Below are positions 56,041-64,000 of a stretch of 64,000 nt of DNA, piece by piece (positions within the stretch are counted from its first letter, which is position 1; each line of letters opens with the position of its first letter). Where the stretch lies: the NCBI RefSeq assembly GCF_020595055.1, contig NZ_JAJDOO010000015.1:54453-118452 (forward strand), read 5' to 3'. Position numbers and translations under genes: made by a program. Below the pieces are notes generated by a model, which saw only the letters and a program-made list of their open reading frames with translations, made no database searches and had not been told where the DNA came from. Origin of the DNA: Desulfosporosinus shakirovi. Lineage in GTDB: Bacteria > Bacillota > Desulfitobacteriia > Desulfitobacteriales > Desulfitobacteriaceae.

Positions 56041-57891
56041 ATGAATTGCAGCAAGAAAACAAATCAAGTGAATTTACGCTCAGGGGGATTGGAGCAGAAT
56101 TCCATCGGCTATATGCCGGGATTAGACGGATTGAGGGCATTGGCGGTGTTTGCCGTGATTGCTTACCATCTCAAGCTGACTTGGGTGCCGGGAGGGCTCT
56201 TAGGGGTAAGTTTGTTCTTTGTGCTATCCGGGTATTTGATCACTAATATTTTACTGAAGCAATGGGAGCAATCCGGAGGGATCGACTTGAAGGATTTCTG
56301 GCTGCGTCGTGCCCGGAGGCTGCTGCCGGCTTTTTTTGTGATGCTGGCAGTCGTCATGTTCTGGGTTATGCTTTGCGCTCCGGAACGTCTGGCAGTCTTG
56401 AAGCAGGAAGCGCTGGCTGGGGTATTTTATACCAGCAACTGGTATCTGATCTTCCATCAGGTATCCTATTTTGAAAGCTTCGGTCCCCCGTCTCCTCTGG
56501 GACACCTCTGGTCTTTGGCGGTAGAAGAACAGTTTTATCTATTCTGGCCTCTTCTTTTAGTAATGGGGCTACGTTGTTTCCGTCAGCGCAAATGGATTAT
56601 CGGGGGAACAATAGCTGTCGCTTTGACTTCCGCTGCGGCGATGGCGCTGATTTACATACCGGGTCATGACCCCAGCAGGGTATATTATGGCACGGATACC
56701 CGTGCTTTCGCTTTGCTTGTCGGGGCAGTCCCGGCGATGGTATGGCCCAGTTGGAAGATGAACCCAGATCTGTCCGCTAAAAAGAGAATGGCGCTGGATT
56801 TGGCCGGAAGCCTGGGGTTATTGGTCGTACTTTTAATGATCGGGAAAACAAACCAATACCAGACCTCTCTCTATCAGGGCGGACTCTTGCTTTACTCTGT
56901 TGCGGCGGCTGGCCTGGTGACAGTTCTGGCCCACCCGGCCAGCTATCTGGGCAGGTTATTCGGATGGGGCCCCTTGCGTTGGCTAGGAGAATGTTCCTAT
57001 GGGATTTACTTGTGGCATTACCCGGTCATCGTACTGACAAATCCGGTTGTGAATGGGGAAGGCTTGAACTATTCCCGCTCACTTTGGCAAATTGCCATAA
57101 GCATTATCCTGGCTGCTCTATCCCGCTACTTAATCGAGGAGCCCATCCGGTACGGACGACGGAAACAAGTTCGGAGGCGGAGGTCAGACCTGCAGTGGTG
57201 GCACAGGCCATTGGCCCTCAGTACCAAAATTTCATTGAGTATATTGTTGATGTTTTTAATATTGTTTGTGACCCTCAATGGAGGTATGCAAATTTCAGAA
57301 AAAGCTTTAGCGAAGAGCCATGTGACTCAAAAACAAGCTCAAGTAGCTGACAAAGATGAGATCGTCGGCATGGGACCTAAGGCGACAGATAGGAAAAATG
57401 ATATCAATGGGGATGATATTACGATCATCGGAGATTCCTTAATGATCAATTTAGAGCCTGTTTTGCATAATCGCCTGCCTGGTATTGTAATCGACGCGCA
57501 ACTCGGCAGGCAGATGTATCAGGCTCCGGATCTCATTTCCAGGCTCCAAAAAGAAGGTAAGCTCGGAAAAATTGTAATTATTGAATTAGGATCAAACGGT
57601 TCCTTTACAGAAAAACAGTTAAAGGAAACTCTGGACTCCCTGCAAAGAACCGAGGAAATCTTGCTGGTGAATACCCGCGTCCCCAAGCCCTGGGAAACAG
57701 AAGTCAATGAGACCCTGACAAAGGTAGCGGAGTCCTACCCAAATACTAAGCTGATAGATTGGCATTTGATCAGTAGCGGCCATGAGGATTATTTTTATCC
57801 AGACGGTGTTCATCTGACCCAGTCGGGCATGAAAGCCTATGGGGAGGTACTAATCGAAGCCTTAATTTCTAATCAAAACGATGGAGAATAA
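56041..57891 (+). CDS. OafA/OatA-type membrane acyltransferase with C-terminal SGNH domain
   Basis: A membrane protein of 616 residues from the ATG at 56041. The first 370 residues are an acyltransferase-3 domain with about ten membrane helices; the motif YMPGLDGLRALAVFAVIAYH contains the catalytic histidine, and LGHLWSLAVEEQFYLFWP is the second family hallmark. A linker of about 60 residues leads to an extracellular SGNH hydrolase-like domain with GDSLM, ELGSNGS and the DGVHLT triad region. This architecture is that of OatA, which O-acetylates peptidoglycan or other surface glycans. A TTG at 56020 in frame could be the start but has no ribosome site. The gene overlaps the following Fe-S remnant by 11 bases. 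Confidence 0.9.
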   Translation: MNCSKKTNQVNLRSGGLEQNSIGYMPGLDGLRALAVFAVIAYHLKLTWVPGGLLGVSLFFVLSGYLITNILLKQWEQSGGIDLKDFWLRRARRLLPAFFVMLAVVMFWVMLCAPERLAVLKQEALAGVFYTSNWYLIFHQVSYFESFGPPSPLGHLWSLAVEEQFYLFWPLLLVMGLRCFRQRKWIIGGTIAVALTSAAAMALIYIPGHDPSRVYYGTDTRAFALLVGAVPAMVWPSWKMNPDLSAKKRMALDLAGSLGLLVVLLMIGKTNQYQTSLYQGGLLLYSVAAAGLVTVLAHPASYLGRLFGWGPLRWLGECSYGIYLWHYPVIVLTNPVVNGEGLNYSRSLWQIAISIILAALSRYLIEEPIRYGRRKQVRRRRSDLQWWHRPLALSTKISLSILLMFLILFVTLNGGMQISEKALAKSHVTQKQAQVADKDEIVGMGPKATDRKNDINGDDITIIGDSLMINLEPVLHNRLPGIVIDAQLGRQMYQAPDLISRLQKEGKLGKIVIIELGSNGSFTEKQLKETLDSLQRTEEILLVNTRVPKPWETEVNETLTKVAESYPNTKLIDWHLISSGHEDYFYPDGVHLTQSGMKAYGEVLIEALISNQNDGE

Positions 57892-58135
57892 TCAAAAACA
57901 CGAGCAATGTGACTTTAATCAGGTAAGTGAAATTATCAATGAAAATACTGCAATTCCTTGCACAACCTGCAGATATTGCGAAAAGGGCTGTCCAAAACAG
58001 ATTGCTATACCGGATTACTTCGCCTTGTATAACAGTACAAAACGTGCTAGGACTAATAGTTTTTCAAGTCAGTTTGTCTATTATTTAAAACCTATAAATA
58101 GCTTTCTAATGGAAACGAGGGAATTGTTATGGTAA
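57881..58135 (+). pseudogene. C-terminal remnant of a [4Fe-4S] aldo/keto reductase
   Basis: The 84-codon frame contains IPCTTCRYCEKGCPKQIAIP followed by DYFALYN. This is the iron-sulfur C-terminal signature of a group of clostridial aldo/keto reductases (CxxCxxC, then CPxxIxIPxxF), which are about 370-380 residues long. The catalytic barrel is absent, so this is almost certainly a fragment left after a deletion. It happens to begin inside the end of the acyltransferase gene, so it may still be translated. Confidence 0.75.
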
Positions 58136-58167
58136 TATATAGAAAAGCGAAAGGAGAGGATCAGGTT

Positions 58168-58743
58168 ATGTCTTTACCAGAAGAGAACAAAAAACATACC
58201 TATTCTGATTACTTAACATGGCCTGAAAACGAAAGATGGGAGATAATTGAGGGTGTACCTTATTTGCAATCTGCACCGAAATGGCAACATCAGAGCATAT
58301 CTGGCGAGCTATACAGACAAATATCCAACTATTTAATGGATAAACCTTGCAGAGTGTTCGCATCTCCTTTTGACTTATGCCTGGTTGAATATGAAGAAAG
58401 CGATGATGACATCTTAAATGTTGTACAACCGGATATTGTAATAGTGAGTGATGAAACTAAACTAAGGAAAACCGGATATTTCGGAGTGCCTGCTCTAATC
58501 ATTGAAATATCTTCACTATCAACGACTAGACAGGACAGGGTAATAAAGTTTAATAAGTATGAAAAAGTTGGTGTAAAGGAGTACTGGATCGTAGAACCGG
58601 ACGGTAAATATATAAGCGTATTTACTTTACAAGAAAATAAACGATACGGTCGCCCAGAAGCGTACACGGAGAAGGATAAAGCGAAAATGTCTGTTTTCTC
58701 AGATTTCACGGTAGATTTAAAACCTGTGTTTGAAGGTATTTGA
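58168..58743 (+). CDS. Uma2-family (DUF820) putative restriction-like endonuclease
   Basis: A 191-residue Uma2 protein, a family with a PD-(D/E)XK nuclease fold, very abundant in cyanobacteria and also present in clostridia, of unknown cellular role. Marks of the family are WEIIEGVPYLQSAPKWQHQ near the N-terminus, VQPDIVIV (catalytic Asp), the PALIIEI stretch (catalytic Glu) and KFNKYEKVGVKEYWIVEPD. The ATG at 58168 follows GGAGAGGA by seven bases; an upstream ATG at 58129 lacks such a site. It lies between two gene scars, which suggests it came in with, or survived, a rearrangement. Confidence 0.9.
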   Translation: MSLPEENKKHTYSDYLTWPENERWEIIEGVPYLQSAPKWQHQSISGELYRQISNYLMDKPCRVFASPFDLCLVEYEESDDDILNVVQPDIVIVSDETKLRKTGYFGVPALIIEISSLSTTRQDRVIKFNKYEKVGVKEYWIVEPDGKYISVFTLQENKRYGRPEAYTEKDKAKMSVFSDFTVDLKPVFEGI

Positions 58744-58766
58744 AGCTAGACAACATTGATACCCCT

Positions 58767-58814
58767 GTTTCAGCAAAATTCAAGGGATATTATGGGGAGT
58801 TGGAAAACAATTAA
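58767..58814 (+). pseudogene. Last 15 codons of a deleted paralogue of the ABC permease
   Basis: The frame reads VSAKFKGYYGELENN and then stop. The permease gene at 60213-62231 ends VSAKLKGYFAELQEDN and stop. The similarity continues past the stop codon into the terminator (ATTAACCAGCTCTGTCACC here, ATTAATCAGCGCTGCCACC there). Everything upstream of this tail is gone. Confidence 0.8.
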
Positions 58815-58828
58815 CCAGCTCTGTCACC

Positions 58829-58874
58829 ATGCCAGTCCCACTTTGAAAGGTGTCTTTCAAAGTGGGACTGGCAT
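58829..58874 (+). terminator. 21-bp perfect hairpin, terminator of the lost permease paralogue
   Basis: ATGCCAGTCCCACTTTGAAAG pairs exactly with its complement across a GTGT loop. The inner part (ACTTTGAAAGG...CTTTCAAAGT) is shared with the hairpin at 62246. It is now followed at once by the promoter of the GntR operon. Confidence 0.8.
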
Positions 58875-58880
58875 TTCATA

Positions 58881-58909
58881 TTGACAATAAAGGAAATATC
58901 TGCTAGCAT
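58881..58909 (+). promoter_or_regulatory. Promoter of the GntR-ABC-permease operon
   Basis: TTGACA at 58881-58886, a 17-base spacer, then TAGCAT at 58904-58909. A second -10-like box, TATAAT, is at 58932. Confidence 0.65.
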
Positions 58910-58912
58910 ACA

Positions 58913-58948
58913 AACTGTATTAACTGTACTATATAATTTAGAACAGTT
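58913..58948. promoter_or_regulatory. Candidate operator for the GntR/YtrA-type regulator
   Basis: AACTGTA occurs twice in direct order (58914 and 58922), and the second copy forms an inverted pair with ACAGTT at 58943-58948. The pair spans the TATAAT at 58932 and lies just before the GntR gene, as expected for autoregulation by YtrA-like repressors. Confidence 0.5.
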
Positions 58949-58959
58949 GGGAGGTAACT

Positions 58960-59346
58960 ATGTTTCAATTGGATTATATGGATCATAACCCTTTGTACGA
59001 ACAGATTAAGGAGAAGATAAAAGCTCTCATCATCAGCGGAGCAATGAAACCTGAAGAGAAAGTTCCCTCTGTTCGTGAATTGGCCCAGTCCCTCACCATT
59101 AACCCCAATACCATTCATAAGGCCTACAAAGAACTTGAGCTGGAAGGATACATATATTCCGTCCGGGCCAAAGGAAGTTTTGTGACACCCATCTACAATA
59201 AAATCAACCAGGCAAGAAAAGACGACTTGCTGCTGGAGCTGGAGAAACTGGTTTCAGAGCTGGCCTACATGAATATTCCCAAGGAGCAGCTCATTGCCAG
59301 AATTGAGGAACTATATGGAAGAGGGAGGCAGAGGAACAATGATTGA
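58960..59346 (+). CDS. GntR-family regulator, YtrA subfamily
   Basis: A 128-residue regulator. The winged helix-turn-helix is visible as NPLYEQIKEKIKALIISG, VPSVRELAQSLTINPNTIHKAYKELE and GYIYSVRAKGSFV. The effector domain is only a short C-terminal helix region, which marks the YtrA subfamily, whose members usually repress their own operon of ABC transporter genes. It overlaps the ATPase gene by 8 bases. GGGAGG precedes the start. Confidence 0.92.
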   Translation: MFQLDYMDHNPLYEQIKEKIKALIISGAMKPEEKVPSVRELAQSLTINPNTIHKAYKELELEGYIYSVRAKGSFVTPIYNKINQARKDDLLLELEKLVSELAYMNIPKEQLIARIEELYGRGRQRNND

Positions 59347-60238
59347 GGCCCAAAAACTAACGAAATCCTTTGGCAACTATAAAGTTCTTGAGGATCTGAA
59401 TTTAAAGGTCAAAAAGGCATCCGTTTATGGCCTGCTGGGGCCTAATGGTGCCGGCAAGACCACTCTGATTAAGCATTTAAGCGGATTATACCGCCAGGAT
59501 CAAGGCATAGTGACCATTGATGATCAGCCGGTCTACGAAAATCCTCAGGTTAAAGCGCAAATGATTTATATTCCCGACGATTTGCACTTTTTTTCTCAAG
59601 CGAGTATTGATGAAACTGCAAAGTTTTACTCCAAACTATATCCTGACTGGAATTGGAACCGGTATGAACAATTAAAGCAGGTATTTCCCATTGACAGCAA
59701 GAGAAGAGTGGTCAAACTGTCCAAAGGAATGCAGAAACAGGTAGCTTTCTGGCTGGGAATTTCCGCGATGCCCAAAGTCATGATCCTGGATGAGCCTGTC
59801 GATGGCCTGGATCCTGTCATGCGCAAAAAGGTCTGGAGCCTTATCCTTCAGGATGTAGCGGAAAGGCAGGTATCTGTCTTGGTATCATCCCATAATCTGA
59901 GAGAACTGGAAGATGTCTGCGACCATGTCGGCATACTGCACAAGGGGAAAATCGTTGTGGAGAGGGAACTGGACGATATGAAATCGGATGTTCATAAGTT
60001 TCAGCTGGGTTTTGCCGGTGACATTCCGGAAGGGTTCCTGGCAGGTCCTGAAGTTTTGCACAGAACCCAGACAGGCAGCATACTGCTGCTGATTGCCAGA
60101 GGGGATAAAAATCAATTGCTGCAAACCATGAAATCAGCGAATCCGGTTATTTTGGATGTTCTGCCTCTGACACTTGAAGAAATTTTTATTTATGAATTAG
60201 GGGGGATGGGTTATGACATTCAAAATATCATTATTTAA
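59339..60238 (+). CDS. ABC transporter ATP-binding protein of the GntR operon
   Basis: A 299-residue ATPase with Walker A GPNGAGKTTL (about residues 39-48), the signature LSKGMQKQ (a variant of LSGGQ, common in YtrB/EcsA-like proteins), Walker B VMILDEPVDGLDP and the H-loop SSHNL. It starts inside the end of the GntR gene with GGGAGGCAGAGG as ribosome site; an upstream ATG at 59294 is less likely because it lies deep in that gene. With the next gene it should form an ABC-2-type exporter, perhaps for an envelope-active peptide or antibiotic, as inferred for similar GntR-linked systems. Confidence 0.9.
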   Translation: MIEAQKLTKSFGNYKVLEDLNLKVKKASVYGLLGPNGAGKTTLIKHLSGLYRQDQGIVTIDDQPVYENPQVKAQMIYIPDDLHFFSQASIDETAKFYSKLYPDWNWNRYEQLKQVFPIDSKRRVVKLSKGMQKQVAFWLGISAMPKVMILDEPVDGLDPVMRKKVWSLILQDVAERQVSVLVSSHNLRELEDVCDHVGILHKGKIVVERELDDMKSDVHKFQLGFAGDIPEGFLAGPEVLHRTQTGSILLLIARGDKNQLLQTMKSANPVILDVLPLTLEEIFIYELGGMGYDIQNIII

Positions 60239-62231
60239 TAAGGCCTTGATCTTAAGCGATTTGAAACGTTTTTGGTGGGTAAGCGCTCTCTATACTCTGG
60301 CTCTTATGGCCTATATTCCCTTCAGTCACCTTATGAAAGCCATGGGAATGGAGGTCCAAAACATTACCTGGATCCAAGACACTATCGACAGAACGCTGAG
60401 GTTTTTCCAGGCTGACGTTCAAGCAATTCTAATCTGTACTGTACCGGTTCTTATGGCAGTCTTGATATTCCGTTACTTGCAGGTAGACAAGTCCGCCGTT
60501 ATGCTGCACAGCCTACCCTTGAAAAGGAGCTCTCATTATGCCAGCCATTGCCTGGCAGGGTTTGTTCTATTAATAATCCCCGCCGTCTTAAATTCTTTGA
60601 TTATGATATTATTAGACTATTTTACGGTCCTGGGAAGCTTTTATACGCTGCCTAAGATTTTCACCTGGCTTGGACTCAATATCTTTTTCTGTCTGTTCTT
60701 TTATAGTATCGCTGTCTTGGTCGGGATGTTTACCGGATCTTCCGTAGCCCAAATCGTGTTCACTTATCTGGTCCAAATACTGCCCATAGGAATTTATGTT
60801 ATGCTTAAATTCAGCCTTGAGCAATTGTTGTTTGGCTTCGGTGAAGTCCCTTACTCACTGTTTATCGAGGATAGTCATCCCTTATTTTTCTTGCTCAATG
60901 GGGCTCTCCCGAAAAGCTCACATACTGAGGGCTACTTTCTTGCTTACATCATATCAGCCGCCACGTTTTTGGTTCTGGGCTGGTTTGTCTATAAACACAG
61001 AAGGTTGGAAACGGCAGGTGATATTATTGCCTTTCCGGCCTTCTATCCGGTATTTAAATACGGTATGACCTTCTGTTTAATGCTGGTTGGAGGAATCTAT
61101 TTTTGCGGGGTTTCCAGACAATCCCTCCCCATGCTGATCCTGGGTTATGTTATTGCTTCGGCTCTGGGCTACTTTGTCGCGGAAATTCTGATCCATAAGT
61201 CCTTCAAAGTTTTACACTTGTATAAGGGTTATCTCTATTACGCCCTTGTTATTGTGCTGCTCTTGGGAGGCCTGTCCCTGGATGTTACGGGCTTTGTTAA
61301 GCGAGTGCCCAACCCTGAGGAAGTAGAAAAGGTTTATTTCGGCTATAGCTATGACGAGTGGTTCTATTTTGAGAAAGAAAAGAATCCCGAATTTCTGGAG
61401 TCCAGATACCGGGATAGTAGGTACTTCGAAGATAATCCGCCTATCCTGCTGGAAAGTCAGGAGAATATTGCGGGAGTGATTGAGTTACAGAAGCATTTGA
61501 TCAAGGAAAGAAAGAGGGAGACAGGTTCATCCCCTTATATCATTTACACCCTGAAAAGTGGAGATTATATCCTTCGCCAATACAATATTAATGAAGCTAA
61601 TCAGAGTGATGCCGCTTTCCTTAAGCCCATTTATGAATCCTTGGAGTACAAAAAACTGAAATTTGCAGTAATGCGTCTGGTGCCGGAGGACATAAAATGG
61701 ATGTCTGTCAGAGATGACCGCATCGGTAAACGGCAGGTGAATTTCACAGGAACTAAGGATATCCTGGAATTAACGGAATTTTTGAAAAACGAAACGATTA
61801 AGATGTCCTATGAGGATATGACCTCAAGCAGAGATTATTATATATGGCTATCTGTATTGGAAAACAATAAGGGTAATGAACGAAACATCCTGGTTCAAAG
61901 CAGTTTTACCTCACTGCTGAGTTGGCTTAAGGATAAGGACTACTATGATCAATTTGCCCTGCATTTGGAGGACATCGAATCCGTTGAACTGGAAAAAGCT
62001 GAGGACAGAGCGTACTCTGACAATGCAGCAACTCGCAGCCCGGTAACCATCAATGAGCGGGATGTGATTGAGGAATTATTAAATATGAATCCCAGTACAA
62101 ACTACCATAGCAATGATGTCAGCGTACGCTTTAACATACGGAATCATGTCTGGGAAAAACGGATCAGTCTTGAGGCAGGGGTTTCGGCAAAATTAAAGGG
62201 ATATTTCGCAGAGTTGCAGGAAGACAATTAA
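60213..62231 (+). CDS. ABC-2-type permease with large C-terminal soluble domain
   Basis: A 672-residue membrane protein overlapping the ATPase gene by 26 bases. The first 365 residues hold about nine to ten membrane segments (WWVSALYTLALMAYIPF, LICTVPVLMAVLIF, AYIISAATFLVLGWFV and others), and the remaining 300 are soluble and probably extracellular, a layout seen in clostridial permeases that carry DUF6449-like tails. It is the membrane partner of the ATPase upstream; substrate unknown. Its last codons and terminator are duplicated at 58767-58874. AGGGGGGAT is the ribosome site. Confidence 0.82.
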   Translation: MTFKISLFNKALILSDLKRFWWVSALYTLALMAYIPFSHLMKAMGMEVQNITWIQDTIDRTLRFFQADVQAILICTVPVLMAVLIFRYLQVDKSAVMLHSLPLKRSSHYASHCLAGFVLLIIPAVLNSLIMILLDYFTVLGSFYTLPKIFTWLGLNIFFCLFFYSIAVLVGMFTGSSVAQIVFTYLVQILPIGIYVMLKFSLEQLLFGFGEVPYSLFIEDSHPLFFLLNGALPKSSHTEGYFLAYIISAATFLVLGWFVYKHRRLETAGDIIAFPAFYPVFKYGMTFCLMLVGGIYFCGVSRQSLPMLILGYVIASALGYFVAEILIHKSFKVLHLYKGYLYYALVIVLLLGGLSLDVTGFVKRVPNPEEVEKVYFGYSYDEWFYFEKEKNPEFLESRYRDSRYFEDNPPILLESQENIAGVIELQKHLIKERKRETGSSPYIIYTLKSGDYILRQYNINEANQSDAAFLKPIYESLEYKKLKFAVMRLVPEDIKWMSVRDDRIGKRQVNFTGTKDILELTEFLKNETIKMSYEDMTSSRDYYIWLSVLENNKGNERNILVQSSFTSLLSWLKDKDYYDQFALHLEDIESVELEKAEDRAYSDNAATRSPVTINERDVIEELLNMNPSTNYHSNDVSVRFNIRNHVWEKRISLEAGVSAKLKGYFAELQEDN

Positions 62232-62245
62232 TCAGCGCTGCCACC

Positions 62246-62306
62246 GCCACGCCGGTTGGACTTTGAAAGGCACCTTTCAAAGTCCAACCGGCGTGGCATT
62301 TTTTAT
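62246..62306 (+). terminator. Strong terminator of the GntR-ABC-permease operon
   Basis: A 24-bp perfect stem (from GCCACGCCGGTTGGACTTTG, continuing AAAG) with a GCAC loop is followed by ATTTTTTATT. It shares its core with the hairpin at 58829. Confidence 0.9.
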
Positions 62307-62349
62307 TGGGGTTGGAGAAGAAATGAGCTAATGATGTAGGCGGAAGGAC

Positions 62350-62643
62350 ATTGCAGACTTCAAAATGGATATATATATCCTCTTTCGGCTTCTCAGCCGA
62401 TGAAATTCTTGTCACTGTGATCACCGATTCATTATCATCCAGATATTTTCCTGTCTGAATAAGGCCCTCAACAGTTATCCAGGTATCTGCCTTTAGCTGG
62501 TATGCCTTATCATATCGGCAGATTAGAGCGCAAGTTGTTAAATCAGCAACAAAGCAGAACATGGTCAGACGAGCGGGTACAAACTCGTTGTCCTGCATGG
62601 TAGTGGGGTCTCTGAAGGGGGTAATGAATGAGTATTGAAGCAA
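62350..62643 (-). pseudogene. Fragment resembling the C-terminus of DUF1980/TIGR03943 (YcgQ-type) proteins
   Basis: The minus-strand frame contains FVPARLTMFCFVADLTTCAL, CRYDKAYQLKADTWITVEGL and SAEKPKEDIYI, in the order and spacing of the DUF1980 C-terminal domain (vaRfvmtCCaADa, then a Tyr-Asp region, WvxVeG, and a KPxxPYiY end). Proteins of this family work with YcgR/YraQ-type permeases. No N-terminal membrane part is present, and the frame runs on into the terminator hairpin, so it is a remnant. Confidence 0.5.
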
Positions 62644-62688
62644 GGCAACACCGCAGGAGTCGTAAGAGCGGGACCTACGCGGCTTTAC

Positions 62689-64000
<1,312 letters not shown>

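Overview
The window looks like a chromosomal segment of an anaerobic, probably spore-forming Firmicute of the Desulfitobacterium/Desulfosporosinus kind. This is an inference from three things: the mix of tripartite tricarboxylate transporter, several chemoreceptors, CWB2 and SLH surface proteins, a GntR(YtrA)-type ABC operon and a collagen-like protein; the strong GGAGG-type ribosome sites; and the moderate base composition. No rRNA, tRNA or CRISPR array was seen.

Layout. Positions 1-4.2 kb hold the end of a TctA permease gene, a TctC solute-binding lipoprotein, a chemoreceptor and SfsA on the minus strand. From 4.6 to 10.2 kb runs a 1877-residue cell-wall protein with InlB-type repeats, three CWB2 repeats and a perfectly in-frame 1608-bp tandem duplication. 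An MFS carrier and a TetR regulator follow.

The core of the window (12.6-50.3 kb, all on the plus strand) is a hybrid NRPS/PKS locus with a yersiniabactin-like parts list: two fused TM-NBD ABC transporters (YbtP/YbtQ style), an A(MT)-PCP-Cy-A-PCP-C synthetase, a type II thioesterase, a C-AL-KR-PCP protein, an A-PCP protein with a relic C domain, a KS-AT-cMT-ACP PKS, a KS-(dead AT)-PCP-C protein, an Sfp-type phosphopantetheinyl transferase, a free carrier protein, a Cy-A(MT)-PCP synthetase with a cysteine-like specificity code, an acyl-AMP ligase and a degenerate biotin-carboxylase-like protein. Two heterocyclization domains, three methyltransferases and the YbtPQ-like pair suggest a methylated thiazoline-type metallophore. 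I see no salicylate synthase, no thiazoline reductase and no terminal thioesterase, so the product should not be yersiniabactin itself. Three copies of a ~182-bp intergenic repeat with terminal inverted repeats punctuate this locus.

Just downstream, a strong promoter overlapped by a Fur-box-like sequence precedes a Cache-domain chemoreceptor, which ties this part of the window to iron. The right end holds a YcdB/SLH surface protein, an OafA-type acyltransferase with a SGNH domain, a Uma2 protein, a GntR-ABC-permease operon and the start of a collagen-like protein. Between them lie several gene scars: the tail of an Fe-S aldo/keto reductase, the last 15 codons of a lost paralogue of the permease, an EF-hand-like fragment and a DUF1980-like fragment.
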